Source of the DNA: Ophthalmolycus amberensis
Lineage: Eukaryota > Chordata > Actinopteri > Perciformes > Zoarcidae
Assembly: GCA_024529925.1 (NCBI GenBank)
Contig: JAFEUB010000795.1
Span: 1,240,001-1,304,000, forward strand
Length of the DNA: 64,000 bases
Direction: 5' to 3'
Positions within the stretch are counted from its first letter, which is position 1. Each line of letters begins with the position of its first letter. Made by a program: the position numbers and the translations under genes. Positions 13,701-28,500 of this stretch are shown here, one piece after another. A model generated the notes under the pieces. The model made no database searches, was not told where the DNA came from, and saw nothing but the letters and a program-made list of their open reading frames with translations.

Positions 13701-16700
13701 CCACACCTGAGCTTTATACTGGACCGAAGGGTCACACGGTGATGTCTTTTTCTCTCCCTCAGGGAACCGAGGCTATAAAAGAGCCCAGAAAGCCTCGGCC
13801 ACTTACAGAGTCTGACATGCACACCCCTGTAAAAGCTCGTAGGATTATTCAAACCCTTGTCTTATACACCCCGCTGGGCTGCGGACATGGTGCTGACTTG
13901 ATACATGCAGGTTGTGAAAACACCTGGTGGGGAAGCCCAGCTTGCTGGCGACACTAAGTTCTACCTTCAGTCAAAGTAGTGTGTGACTCCTGAGGCTAGT
14001 TTTTACCTTTCAGCTACATGTATATTTATATTCTATACAAACCAGTGATCCAAATCCTGTGTGTAGCCTATAACCTCTCTTCCCATTTATCATGAAACAA
14101 AAGGATTGTTTGCTGTTCACATATGCAACCCCAGCTACTGTAGGCATTTTAACTTTACTAGTCTAGCAAAAATACAGGTTATTTTGATTGACTTGCAAAA
14201 CTGAAAATGTTTAAAAAGCTGTCAGAATACAAACATTACTACTTAAATAAAACTAGAAATAATATTTTTCCCTCAAGAAAAATGACTGCAAAGACACTAA
14301 AGGCTTTCAGCAGGAATAAACAGAAGTGACTAGTTGCATACCCTCCCTTGTTTTTGTCGTCAAAAAACGTCATGGCATTTTAAAGGGGCAATCTACCAAA
14401 TGTAGAGGCTTTGTGGAGTCTGAGAAAATAACCCTGATGATGTCACTATAGGTTATCTGTTTTCAGTTTGGGAATAGAGACTACAAATTTATAACAAAGA
14501 GCCCCCCCCCCCTTCGCTGGTAAATACCCATATTAAAAAAAAAATCCACACCCACTTTGAGCGGGGATGAAATCATCACGCTGAGTAGTTTACCCCATAA
14601 CGAAGCACAAACACAGCACAGATGGGATTTTCCTGAGCCACAAGGACGTTTGTGGTGGAAAACGAACGTGTATGAAATATAGGCTTGTATATGACTAAAA
14701 CCTGATCATTTAAAACACAGATGAAGAAGAAATAAGGCTATTATTAATGAACAAAATATCTTATTACTCTAACACAAGTGAGTAGTTGACGACTATTGCG
14801 GTTGTGTTACATCAAATGTGAACTTCAATGAACCATCATTGAACTGTAAATTAACTTCCAACTGCAACAAAACATGTCTTTGTTAGGCTGTTAGAAGATA
14901 GTCTGTAGTACTTTTGATTATTGCTCTCCCACAGGTTTCTTCCTCTTTCCTCCCCGTTAAAGGGTTTTTTTGGGGAGTTTTTCCTGTTCTGATGTGAGGG
15001 TTCCGGGACAAGAGGATGTCAAATGTGTACATATTGTAAAGCCCTCTGAGGCAAATTTGTAATTTGTGATTTTGGGCTATACAAAAATAAATTGAATTGA
15101 ATTTAATTGAAAAGTATTCTGCTAATAGCACAGAAAGGCCTCGCACCTTTTAGGTGGATGCGCATTAAAGATGAAGCAACAGGACCGTGGAATATTCTCT
15201 TAACTGACATTGGTTCCTCTGAGTCACCCTGATAAGTCTTCAAATCATGACGAGATAAACCTCTTCCATGCTAACACAACTTCCTTATCTGTTTTGTGAT
15301 TTACTATCACAGGCAGAAATTTGGCAGAGCTTACATCTGCACCATAACGTTAAGAGTTGGAGTGTAAGAAAGTTTCCCACTCGCAGAGTTCTTCAGCCAG
15401 CAATTGATGTTTCTGGGTTATAGTGTAGTATCAACATATGGCTTAATTGGACTCCTTGTGGTAAGAGGAGATTACAGCCTGAGAGAACTGTTCAAACACA
15501 TTACACTCTTCTCTTTGTGCTCCCATGAAGCCAAAAGCAACCGGAGTTGAACCACCACTGCAGCAGTCTCGTGAGTAACAGCTGAAAATGGTGCTGCGTA
15601 TAGCAAGCAATGAATGTTTCACACCGAAACATGATTGAGATGAAAATGTAAAGGTCGAGGGATTTGCTGTCAGATGCAAGAATGCAAAGTAAAATAGATA
15701 CACACAATTAGGTAGATTCAAGGCGTTGGAAGCAAAGTGGGAGCCAACAAGTGAACAGGTCAGACCGGGTCATCTTGTGCTGAAGAATGGACGATACTGT
15801 AATTAAAACATCTATAGAGATGGTGTCATCTATACAAACCATACACAGTATGTACAGTACAATATACACTTAAAAACATGATATGCTTCTCAGCACTGAA
15901 ACAGTGCCTTCATAAACCGTGGATTACATTTGAAAAACATTCATTCATTTCATTTACAATGGATTTTATTTTGTTTGAATAGACTATTTTCTGCAGAATA
16001 CCCATGTATTGTTCTGACACATGAATGCTGAGTTTCTGGAAAATATGAGAGTATTGTTCAGTGCTGCTCATAAGACACTGAGCCCATCGAGTTTTGTCGA
16101 TCAATCGTCCGCATTGCAACAGTTTGAAGGAAAAAAAAGTCCTCTTTAAAAGTAGATACTTCTGTGGTTTATTTAAATTGGTTAGAGGGTCAGAAGTGCT
16201 GATTTGGATCGTTCCCCACAACTCGTGAGACATTCTGGAAAGGAAAGTGAAAGTAGGCTGGCTATTTATATTTAGGAACTTCTAAAAGTCATCATCTTTG
16301 TTGAGATATTGTATAATCCCTTTTGTAGTACATAATAGTAGGGCTGCAACACGGTGACATTAGTAGTATAGTGAAACATATCACAGAGCCCCGGTGACAA
16401 CTTCTATTGTCTCGTCTTATCGGACCAACAGTCCACGATATTCAGTTCACTATCACACTTGACATAAGTAAACTATAAATTCTTATATTTGAGAAGCTAA
16501 ACCTCAGAATTATTCTGCTTGTGAAATGACTTTGATTATCATAATAACAGCTGTTTAAAATAATGTGATTCAAATATTGAATTATAAAGTCCCTCTCTCA
16601 GATGACAGGCTTTAATAATGGAATCCATAGTAATCATTGTTGTAGCTTGTATCTAATTATATGCATAGTGTCTTGTTGTGTAATTTAATAATTGCATTTT

Positions 16701-19700
16701 ATTTTTAGTTTGAAGTTCTTACCAACCAAATAAAAAAATATAAATTTTGAATAGCCCATTCTAAGGTCCGTAAATAATCAACATGACTTCTCATGTCAGC
16801 TCTTACATGCATTATACGCCAACATGTATCGCTGCCTAATCCCTGCCTCCTACAATCTTCAACACAGCGGAACTGCACAACTCTTTCGTGGCTAAAAATG
16901 TATCTTTGTGTGCTGGCGTGGGTTGTTGGGAGCAGAGTTGGATGGCAAGAATGTAAAGACGCTTTTGTTATTGAGTCATTACAATCACTCTTCAGAGAAG
17001 AGAGGGCCTTCTTAAGTTCTTTCAACTTCCAACTTCAAACCCTTAAAGCTCCTACAGTGCATCATCTGCCCTTCTGTATTGCTTCCCTCAGATTGGGCTG
17101 TGGCTCTTAAAGTTTTCTACCTCTTCTCTGAGCTCTTTGAGACTTCACAGCTTGCACAGAGTTAGTCAGATTTCATAAAAGAGAAATCTGTTCATGCATG
17201 CATCGCATGTGCTGACCTTCCCCAACAGTTGCGTCTTTTTGAAAGTGTAAACCTTTCGGGTTCAAATCTATCTTGCTCAGAGAGGAAGAGCAACTGTTAA
17301 GGGAGGAGAGCAATTGTTTTACCTCCTATAGTACCGTAGTAAGGAGAGCACATATTAGAAAAACAGTCACATCCAGATGGAGCTATCATCTTCTCCCTGC
17401 TATTTCACCGGTTTATGGATAACTTCTAATGTTCATTATCTTGAAAACGTTTTCCTCTTACAGTTAATTATACCCCATTTTGATAAGTGGATGACTATTA
17501 TGTCCTCTCTAATATATGAAATAGAGGATTAAATGATTTCAGGCTTCAAGTCCTGATGATCACACCATGACTAGATTGTCAACCCTCTGGTGAAGTCGAG
17601 CGATCCTGGGCCCTAGACATAAAGGAAACGCCTAATTAATCTATTATTCTCATTTATAATGAAAGAGTGTGGCCAAGTTGATCAAAAAAAGACTCTCTTG
17701 ATACCGGGAAGTGAAAGAAACTGAAGTTTTTGTTGGTGCAGCGGTTTGGAGGGCAGGGGAGGACGCTGTTTAAGGCATGTGTGTATTTTAGGGTTTGTGT
17801 GTGTTGAAGTGTCAGGTTCAGGAAAGCGTGAGTGCATTCAATAAGTTGCTAATGCCACTGAAGGACAATCACAGATGGAGCTCCTATAATAATTAATGTG
17901 AGCATGGCAGGGATCCAAACTCAGGGAAATAACCAAAGTGTGTTTGATCCACCCGCTTGTCTTTAATGAAGGAGGCTAATTCAGTGCACAGATTTAACTT
18001 CATTACAGCAGGTGAGTGGAGCCTTCGTCTTACTATACAGAAAAGAAGGAATGAAAAGGAAACTAGTGCCGGATGAAGACTGCATCGCCTACTTTCAAAT
18101 ACTCTGGTCTCTCAAACTGCCTGTTCTCGTACGCAAGGCAAGGTTTTTAATTTGTTCCATAATATAATTCATCTCAAGCATCTCTAGCCATTAAGTACTC
18201 TGCATTTGTCGCAGGCTGAAGAGCAGGCGAGTGGGATGGATTTCATTAGGTGATCCGGGGCAACAGAGGAGCACAGAAAGCTCTCTCCTCATCTTTCCTT
18301 TTTATTCTTATTTTACTATTCCTAACTCTTGATTTCATATGTCGTTCTCAGTTTTTCATCCCGTCTCTGACCTCCACAGCTTGCCGGTCTAATGTGTGAG
18401 AAAGCTTTTCCTTCTCCCTTCACAGTGCCAGTTAGGCACTTATAGCTCGGGGGTTGGGGCTGCTGTCCTTTCAGCAGATGTATTCTACCAAGTGAAACTC
18501 TGAGCTTCATCATTTTTTGCCTTCTCTTGGTCATTTTCCCATTTATTATTACCTCATCTGCACCATCTGCCCCTTCTGGGGGCAGCATCAGGTCTTAGTG
18601 GACCTCTCACTGCATCTTAAAAGCATTAAGTGTAGGTGGGAACTGATGGATGGTAATGGCCTATCTCAACGTTACGTCCCTAAGCACCTCTCAAGTGGGC
18701 TGCGGGCTTCGTCCAGGTCAGAGGAGAAGCTGAGACGTAAGTAAAATGTCATGGAGATCCATGAGTGAGGGAGGGAGAAAACCAAGTTGATTAAGGGTCA
18801 CTTTGGTTTGGATTTTAGAAATGATACAAGATGATAGCTGCTGTTTTGAATGTTTGTAAATTAGAATAATGGAACTGATACAAACCTTGTGGGAAGCAAT
18901 AAGCTGGAGGTATCAGTGAGGGAGTAAGGAGACAAGTAGGCAGAAAGAAAAGGGGAAAGGGGAAAGGGGGAGGGCAGCGCAGGACAGGGAGTTTTAAAGG
19001 GGGGGGGGGCTAGGGCACCGGCATCCCTAAGTCGGCCCCTGGGGGATTCCCTCACAGATAAATGGTAGGATCTCATTGGGAATGTGATTTAACGCCCAGG
19101 AAATGGTCATGTTTAATTTAACAAGCAGATGGCAGGGGCATCTGAAGGGGGGTATACAGAGCCAATGACACTGATGAAGCAACAAGCCTGGAGGATTCTC
19201 ACAACCTCCAGCTCTGGTACAAGAGCCAGCAAGTCTACTTCATGAGTCACTCTGTGTTGATGAAAGAATTATGATAAAAATATGAAAAACAGTAAAAACA
19301 AACATGTGGGGGTTTGAACTTAACTTATCTTAATGGACATATATTGTCAGTAGCAGTGAGACTGTTTGACTAATGTATAATGCAATTGTTATTAAATTAG
19401 ATTAGTTATTATATTATTTTTGTAAATGTTGTTGAGGAGGTAAATTGATCCACCTTTCCACAGTAGCTCCTAATGTCTTCAAAATTCATCAAGAACAGAT
19501 ATTGCCAGATATTAAATGTTAAGTATGCTACGAGAACAAGCTATTGTAAATGTCAACCAAGTGTAACCCACTGCTTACTTTATATTCAAACTGTGACGAT
19601 GCATTTGTTATTCTGGATGCAGAAATGTCATGACAGCACGACTCATCCTTTGATGGTTGCACAAGAATTTTGTACAGTATTTAGAATTTAGTTTTTTTTT

Positions 19701-20774
19701 TATTTAAAGGAGTCGCACCGCTCCTAAAATGGCCCAGATGTTTTTTGTTTTTTTCTGCCAGTGGAATATGTTTGTGTTGGAGCATCCCCTGAGGAATCTT
19801 TGCATGATTTAGATTTTAGCTGTGTTTCTGTGAATGGAAGCCACAGGAAACACACACTGAGAAACCAAAGCAAACGGTACCAGGAGGCAAAAAAAAACAA
19901 CCCTTTGTGATTCTTTCATGTCACAGGGCTCTTGGAATGGCATGGCATTTGTGTTTGTTGTGGGTGGAGAGAGGTGATTGTGTGTCTCGCTTGCCTCAGG
20001 TAGTCCCTGCGACAGAGGATGAGGTTGGCTTTCGTATAGAGGGTGGAGCCCACCTCCCCCAGGCGGCAGTCGCAGCAGGCACATTTGAGACAGTCCTCAT
20101 GCCAGTATTTGTCCAGGGCCTTGAGCAGGTAGCGGTCTTTAATCTTGCGATTGCAGCCAGCACACCCCTTCTGTTTTCCTTTGGGCTGGACGGAGAGCAT
20201 CGGCACACCTGTAGTGATAAGCAGACAAACAGCCATGAGTGATTTACGGCCCAGGAACACGAGTGACTTTTCATGTTCTCTTTTTGATAAGCTGGCTGCT
20301 TCTCGAAGGCGTCTAAGCCTGGCCTTGCGCGTGGCCACAGCACACGGACTACCTGCTTCATATGCATTGAGGGAAACATTCTTCCATGTAGATAGGCGCA
20401 CAGGTCACATTGGACTACAAAGCCCTGACTTACTCCTTCCACTAAGAACATGCTGTAATACAAAAGTTACATGATCACTTGCAGCAGCTTTCTGAGGAAG
20501 GGGCATGTCTTGTGTATTTCCAAAAAGACACAATGTTTATTTAGCTTACTGTGGTATTTACAGGGAGCTGTGTAGTACGTTAGTTACCTGCCATTTCATC
20601 AAAGACCATTTCACTCAACTGTCTACAGCTGTAAAAGCTCCTCATGGGCTTTGTTTGGTATAGATTAACATTAACCTTTTAAAAAGCCTCTGACCACAAA
20701 AACGTTGCTACCAGACCCCAGTGAGATATGTTATGGCCTAAGTGCCTTTTAGCATACACTCACTCTCGGTGTTT

Positions 20775-20818
<44 letters not shown>

Positions 20819-21761
20819 CACAAAAACCACAAACACACACACACACAATGTTCCCTACTCAGAGCATTACAGCCTTACCTCCTTTTACACTTATCTGTAC
20901 TCATGTGTCTGCAACGAGCGAGCCTAAGTTACCAAACTCGCAAATTGCCCTGCTGTCACGCAGGTCCCCTTTAAGCCCGCCTTTTAGCCTCCTAAAGGAC
21001 AAATAAAGTCCATTTAATAACAGCACTAAACACTAATAGTCTATGTGTGGTTGACATTTGTGTTTGGACTAAAAGCCCCCCTCAGGCCACTGCTGGTACA
21101 GAGGCAGGGGCGCGCAGCTCCCCTCTGTAGCACTAACAGGTCTGCCACAGCTGAAAGCACAAGACAACAGCTCTTAAGACACTCTCTCACACACTGAGCT
21201 ATTGATCCATCTAAAAGAACACACAGTGGACGCCACTTGCCACTCTACTTTCAAAACACATTTCTCTCTCTCTTTCTCTCTCTAAAAAAAAAGAAAAAAA
21301 GACCAGACACTCTTCATCACAGGGGGTTAGGCCAGCATTTTGTGTGGGTATCTATAAAGGCCACTTTTAAAGACACGTTATACTGAGTTTTATGTAAAAT
21401 GTCAATGTTTTACTGTTGCACTTTAGAGATGTGCACGGGTAGATTTTGTCGAGGCCAGGTACAAGTTTTTTAAATTTGCATTTAATTTGCAGGAAAGTAT
21501 GCACAATTGCGACAGTGTTGTTCAGTATGAATAGGGGTCATTCTTTCGTTGGAGCTGCCATTTTACAGTAACTTCTGTGGTTTGCTCAGTGATAAATACA
21601 ACCTCAGCTGGTAACAAGGGACTGCTTCACTCTCGGCACTGTTTTTGTCTGCTGAACCTGTCAAGTTTGTTCTCTTTCACAAAAACCGTATACCACTTTT
21701 TAGAAGACTTCTTTGGAATAGGAAAACATATTTTTGCTCTCTCTTTCCGTATCTCTCTCTT

Positions 21762-21793
<32 letters not shown>

Positions 21794-24700
21794 CCCTAAA
21801 TGGACTCACAAAGTACCTTATTGGATCCAGATTGGCTCTGCAATTTTTGGCCATCCACACATCAATAATGCTATGAATGTAATATAATTAGAATTTTCCC
21901 CTTTTAAAAAAAAGAGGTGAAAGAAATAGGAGAGCTTGTTATTCAAATTCATGCCTTTGGTTTATATGTCAGTAAGTGCTCTGGTGGCGTTGAGCTGTCT
22001 TATTTCTTTATCAGAAGTGGAAAGCAGAGGCTAATTGGTCCGGTGCTGGTGATGGGAGCCATCAATTAGTGTTCTACCTGCCCTCCAGCTCCCTCACCTC
22101 CCTCCCTCTCCAAAACAGACCCCTTGAAGCTGGAGCATTAGGATCACAAAACCTGCTATAAATACCAATGTTCAGTGTAAATGAAGCTAAAAAGCTTCAA
22201 ATTCAAGCCACACTGGTTAAGGGTGGACTCTTCTATACCTGCATTTTATGGCTTGTTAGGGGAGCTCTCTGCAGGTATGCCTGACAGACTTCTACAGAAC
22301 TAAAAACAGTCTTAATGAGGAGAGAGAAAACGTGTGTATGTGTGTGTGCTTCAGAGCTTGTGCAAAGATAAAGAAAGGTCTCTCGGGATCACAAAATTCT
22401 TTAATTTGCCTTTTATGACACCTAATTAGTTATTCTACTCAAAATCTTTGCTTTAAATAAGAGAACTAATTACACAAAAAGGTCGTTCCTCCACCTCCTG
22501 AGAACTACTCCTAATTGGTTGAGACCACCGCCCGCCACACACTCCTTAAACAAATCACGTGTGTGTTTTACATCAGGTTTTGAAAAGGCCAAAGCTTAAC
22601 CTATCCTGGAATTACTGCATGCTTCTCACCCCCTCTATTGGATGCACACTTTGTTTAAAACCCTGCTCAGCATCATCAAAGTGACAACATTGTTCGCAGT
22701 GAGTCTGACTCTCACATCTTCATGCGTCCTGGTCCTTCAGCCCTTCTGCCCGTAAGAGAGACGTCTCAATGGAGGAATGCCTAATGTCCGCTGGGAAACC
22801 AGTATGCACATTCAACTCATGCGTCTTTCTTGAAGCCATTGCCGGGAAGAAACACAAGTTTGATGTCTTCCACCAAAACAGCCTCTGGAAAACAGCTTTA
22901 ATAGTAGTGTAGCAAGCACTAGCTCAAACCTACTAAACAAAGAGCAGTGACAGAAAAAAAAAAAACCAGAGTGTGTAAAGTAAATGTCTTTTCAATTCCC
23001 TTAATGCCACGAGACATTTTCTTGCACCTGTCACCACTCATGGCGCTATGTGAAACTGTGGAGTAGAACAGAGCCTCACATGCTTGCCACCCCCCAGAAA
23101 GAAAAGCTGCGTTATGAAAGGAAGCAGCAGACTAGGAGGCAGCCTCCACTTAATCCAATCCATTTAACAGATACAAGTGCCACTGACCTTCCAGTGTCAT
23201 TTGATGTCACCAAAAGCATGCCTCTCCACATCACAATTCATTCTCCAACAAGGGATGCATTTTACCCCTCAAAGTGGAGAGACAGCACTTGCCCTGCCAA
23301 ATATTCTTCCTGAGAGGGAATTTAATTTGCCATTAGTACTGTGTGTAAAGGCCTGTCATCTTTCCCTTCTACCATCCATCTACTTTCTTTAAGATTGTAT
23401 CTTTCAAGGATATGTACAGTTAGTTTTTCTCAGCCCAAGCAGTCTGTCAGAGCATGTATTTTCTATTATAAAGATAGCATCCGATTTCTATGTTACCCCA
23501 TTTAGACTTCCGTCTTTACAGCTATGAAAGAATGGCATCAGTCCTCCTAACCTTTTTGATATATGGTTAAGGATTTAAAAGAAAGAACTTTTTAGAGCAC
23601 CCAAGGAAATGTTTGAAATTAGACAAATACAATGACCACATGCCCTCAGACTGGACAGGACTGTGTGAGAAGAAAGATGACTTGCCCACTTGACAACAAA
23701 AATATTTGGAGCCAAACAAGTGAGCTGATGCTCGCAGATCACGCTGCATACAGTAATGTATACATGTATTAGTCCCTCTGAGCCACCAGGCATTGTGCCA
23801 TATCATGCCAACTAAAAGAAGATTGGTTATTGCCTTCAACTATTGCATCAACTGCAAAACCAGGAAATAATAATATGTTAATAATAAACCTGTTTTTTTA
23901 ATCAAATATAAGATGATTTCTATTATTCTCTGACTTGCAGAGAGTTAATCATGTGCCTGTTTTGAAGAATTCACTCTATTACCTGCTTTAACAATAAAAC
24001 ATGTTCACGCCTTCAGGTTGTACAAAATCCTGCAGCCAGACTGATAACTGGATCAAACAAAAGAGAGAGAATCCCTATTTTAGACTTCCTGCATCGGCTT
24101 CCAGTGAACTTCAGGATTAACTCATTACTTTTGAAGCACCACATGGTCTAGCACCATCTTTCTGTGCTCAACCTCTCTCTTACATCGTTTTACTGTATGT
24201 AGGACTAGCAACTAGCAATTATTTTCATTATTGATTAACCTGACAATCATTTTCCGGGTTCATTGATTATTTGCTTTGTAAACAGGTGAAAATATCCTGT
24301 AATGTTACGCCGCTGTTTGGCTTAATATCAGATATTCAATTAGTATATGAAACTGAGAAAAAGCATTCGAGAACTGATTAATTACTTTGCAAAATAGTTG
24401 CCAAATCATTGTTATGTTAACTCACTACAAATGATAAGGAAATTTACTCACATTTATGGTATCCTTCACTACACCACATGATCCCAGTGGAACAGCTGCT
24501 CTTACAGGCATCATCCTTAATGGCCAAAGGGATAGTTGATTCTTTGTTTTGTTATGTCTGTTGATCAATTAAAAGCACTGACGCAGACTTTGCTGGTTCA
24601 TGGGGAGGTAAAGGATCTTGAGAGAAACACTCAGCCTTCCTGACACATGGGGAGGGAGGTGGGCTTTCAAAGAGGTGGGAGCTGGCCCTGGGTGGGCCTC

Positions 24701-25509
24701 CTCTCAGGGGCCCCTATAATTCCAACTCCCAGCTGCAGCGAATAAGCCACCAGCGTGGTGCATACACAGGCTGGGAAGCTCGGGGAAATTAGATACTATA
24801 TTACCAAATGATTGCATTTAGCTGAAACAAGTGTTATTATCATCATCATCATCATCACTAATTCAAAGCACTCCTGCACAAGCAGACATAAATAGCCAAT
24901 GATGAATCTACAGAAGTTACCAAACTACTGAATGTCAACCCTGCATGACTGAATGAATCATCTAAATTAATCTTGAAATCTAAATTAAATTAAATTGTAT
25001 TATTACAGGAAGAGCAATAAATTACATTGGAAGATTAAAAATACTATATTGGCACAGTATTACCAAAATGCTGAGCAGATCTGCAGTTCAGAAGCTGCAG
25101 GGGCTGATTTATTAAACCTCACCCTTTTACTTTTCACCTACCACAGTAAATGCCAAATAAAAATTGTCCCTAGGCCAAGGTGTCTGCCTCTATAGGTTAA
25201 TGGGGATCTCATGCAGATGTCGTGCCATTGTGTGCATGAATCAGCCCCTTTCATTCTGCTCCCGTCATCGCTGTAATTGAGCCCATAGACACGTTTCCCT
25301 ATTGCCAAGACAAAACACAAGACATCTGCTAATAGCATCAGCTGGAATATACATGCCAGTTGAAAGCAGACTGATGAGTGTATTCTGAAAGATAAACAAA
25401 ATAAACACCAGTGATTCATTGTGTGAACCATGTATCTATCCGTAGTTTGAAACATTCGCAGGAAGAAAAAAGGAAAAGATATGCATGAACACGCACACAC
25501 AGAGAGAAG

Positions 25510-25549
<40 letters not shown>

Positions 25550-28500
25550 AGGCAGTTTCTTACAAGGCCCAAGTCAATATTACATTTCACACTGACACTG
25601 TGTTTTTTTTTTTCTTCTGATAGTTAGCTGTAAGAGCCTTCTATGTTACTGTACGGCATGCTACATTTCCAGATGGTTGTGTATGAATGCTGGGGTCTGT
25701 GAGGTGATTTCTGGGACTGTATGCATGCTATGATTATGACATAATTAACACCCACAGTAAGTGGGAGAGAGAGCAGACATGGCTGGTGCGGATGAGGAGA
25801 GGACTGTTCATTAACAAGATGCACTCTCTCAAACTTTGCAGCTTGCTGCTGCTAATAAGCCCTGGTGAAACGGAGCCCAGCCGTCCCTTGCATTGACCCT
25901 GGCACTGCCCAGGATAAGGGAGGGTTTTGTCTCCTGGAATAATTGCTCTTTTCACATGTTACAAGTGTCCTGACCCCCACGGTCGGCAGCCACTTTCCCC
26001 ACCATAATTACTCCTGATCCGCTCCAAATGAGTCAGCCGCATTAGGGCTGCAATAACACTGGCCCAGCTTCAAGCGCGGCATGGGGAGTCTCAGCAGAGC
26101 AGCCTGGAACAGGACTGCCTTTTCTCCTAGCCCACGGTCATTTCCATCACGTCAGAGGTGCATTTCTTACACTTGAAGTCAGCACGAAGGCCCTGGGCTC
26201 TTTTCTGAGGCTTACAGAAGGCATTGTTAGCTCCTGGTGCTCACTACTCACTGTGGTTTGGCACCAGACTCCATCCCAATTAACGGAAAACTTCATTAGG
26301 GTGTTTTTCCACACTCTTCAGCCCCCTATTATTTTTAATTTATTCACATGGGGTTAATTAAAAGAAATGTATCACAGAGATATGCAACAGCTTTCTAATT
26401 AAATTCGTTGCAGCTTTTTTTTTTTTTTTAAAGACATGAAACTGGCAGAGTTTCCAAATTATTACAGAAGGCGACTTGTTCCAACACTTGGTTGCTCAGT
26501 AGTAGGTTGAGATTAGAGCTCTGCAAGGTAAGCTGTCAACAGCAGAGACCGAGTGAGAGAGGGAGCGATGGGGCTTGGAAATGAGAGTGAGGGAGTAAGA
26601 TGAATGAGGAGGAGAAAAGACGTGGTTTTATCATGCAGGGTTACCCCAAATAAACCCACGAGAGCCCTTAAATAGGGAGGACTGTCGTAGTGTTGGGCTT
26701 TGTCGGCTGTTGCTCTGAGGAGTTTAGTTCTTGAAACCTGCCATTTTACCATTTTTCATTTAGTTACAAGCTGTCAATAACTGAGAAGGGGAATGCATTT
26801 TCATTTTCAATCCTCATACAGTACTTTTCCCCCCCAATAGTCTAAGATTGAATAAAGTAAAAAGCCATCTATTCTCAAACTATATACTTTGAAACTTTGA
26901 TACACGAGGCAATCTTATCTGCCACTTTGTGATTCTTGACAAAAAAATAAACCAGAAAATCAAATCGTTAGACCTGTCACAGCCACCTTCCGCCATCCGG
27001 AACAGAATAATGCACAAACACTTTTAGGCCACATTAAAAATGCATTTGGAGAGGAATAAATGTAGCCCTCTAAAGTTTGTGTCACTCATGAGGTCAGGAA
27101 GTGATGTACAAAACCCTCCCCTCTCCCCAGCAATTACTGCACACTTATTATTTCAAAGGATATGCCAGGAGACAGGTGTGCCATTCAGGGTTCTCAGTGT
27201 GTCGAAAATGGAAGGGAAGAAGGAACACCATACTGTGGTGCACTGTGTGAGGCTCTTTAATCTTGAATAATGCAAATTCCCCACAGGGGGCAGTTATTTG
27301 GCAGCACTGGCCTCTAATGTCATTCAAGCACCTACTCTCACACCTGATGGGGTAAGTAATGAGGGAGGTTGGTTGGGTGCAGTTAGGGGAGAGATCTTCA
27401 TGAAGACTGGGTGGATGGTAAACTAAATGTCTTATGTATCACTGCCTGTACTAAATCTCGCAAGAAAAGGAATATTTTAGATGACGTTTGGTATTTCATT
27501 TTGAAGATGGCTTGCTTTTAATGAATTCCTTTGAACACTTTCATATTACCTCATAATATACAGACCATGCAGGCCTTATTCCTACAGGAGTAATTCTTGT
27601 TAATGGCTTAAATCAAATGGTAATTCAACTAGACACGACTGGCCTAATGATATAAAATTATAGACGTGTGATTGGAAAGATGTGGTCCAAGGTCTTACAA
27701 ACAAGTTTCAGTTAATGTTGGGTTCAGTGGGAATGTTTGTGGATGGCCGCTGTCAATTGCCTCTGTATTTGTAGCTGCAAGCAGCGTAGTTAAGCACTGA
27801 TTAAATCAGCAACTTCAATATCCAAAACCTAATCTACTAGCTTTAAGAGAGAAAGAACTCACCCCTCTTTAATCACAGACTTTAATTAGCTGTTTAAGAT
27901 TTTATTTACCGAAGGTCATCCAATAAGAGATTAGTTCTCAGCAAGTTGGCTCTTATTTAAGAGAAGGCGCCCCAGGCTTTTCTATTTACCAACAAGATAG
28001 CTGTAATATCTTAAGGTGTTTTTTCTGGATTCTTGTCCTAAAAGGAAGCTCTTAGGAGGCCTTTATAAATGCATGAGGTATTTTATTTTTGCAAAACAAT
28101 ATCCAACTAAAGGTCATTTTAAGTTGGATTAGAAATACATATTGTACGTGAAAGTGCAGGAAAACAGAAGGACGGCAAGTTATAGGCCAACGAAATACCA
28201 GTTGTCCAATAACATTAAAACAATTTATGGCTGTGAAGTTCACATATCATTGCACTGAACTGCATTTGTATCCAATGACTGGAAACCTGCATTACATGAA
28301 GAAGGAGAATAGATCAGGAATAAGAAAGGAAACTCATTATATATCTCTGTCTGAGATGCAACAAATATCAGACAGCTCTAACCAAAGCTACGTTTTGACA
28401 CAAAACTGAATTCTGCAATGGGGATATGAGATGAGTGTTGGTAAGATATTTACAGTGAAACAAGACTGAAAGTGTAAAAGCCCCACTAGCAGCCCCTAGA

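Larger units (their letters stand above)
12316..19994 (-). other. lmo1: lmo1 intron 2 (GC-AG type)
   Basis: This 7.68-kb intron starts GCAAGC and ends TTTCAG, phase 2. It contains an L2-like retrotransposon 3' end (14920-15115), an old MITE copy (16340-16560), and a G-rich run near 18940-19010. An A+T-rich stretch with several TAAT cores (17880-18015) could be regulatory. No coding exon other than those listed was found. Confidence 0.9.

Noticed and set aside
14370..14600. Possible dispersed repeat beginning TTAAAGGGGCAATCTACC
   Set aside because: It resembles a fish repeat I half remember, but ends and internal blocks could not be confirmed.
20209..20401. Upstream open extension of lmo1 exon 2 on the minus strand
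   Set aside because: The open frame continues past the acceptor into the intron, but the sequence does not match LMO proteins, and exon 1 at 34069-34090 fits the family and phase exactly.
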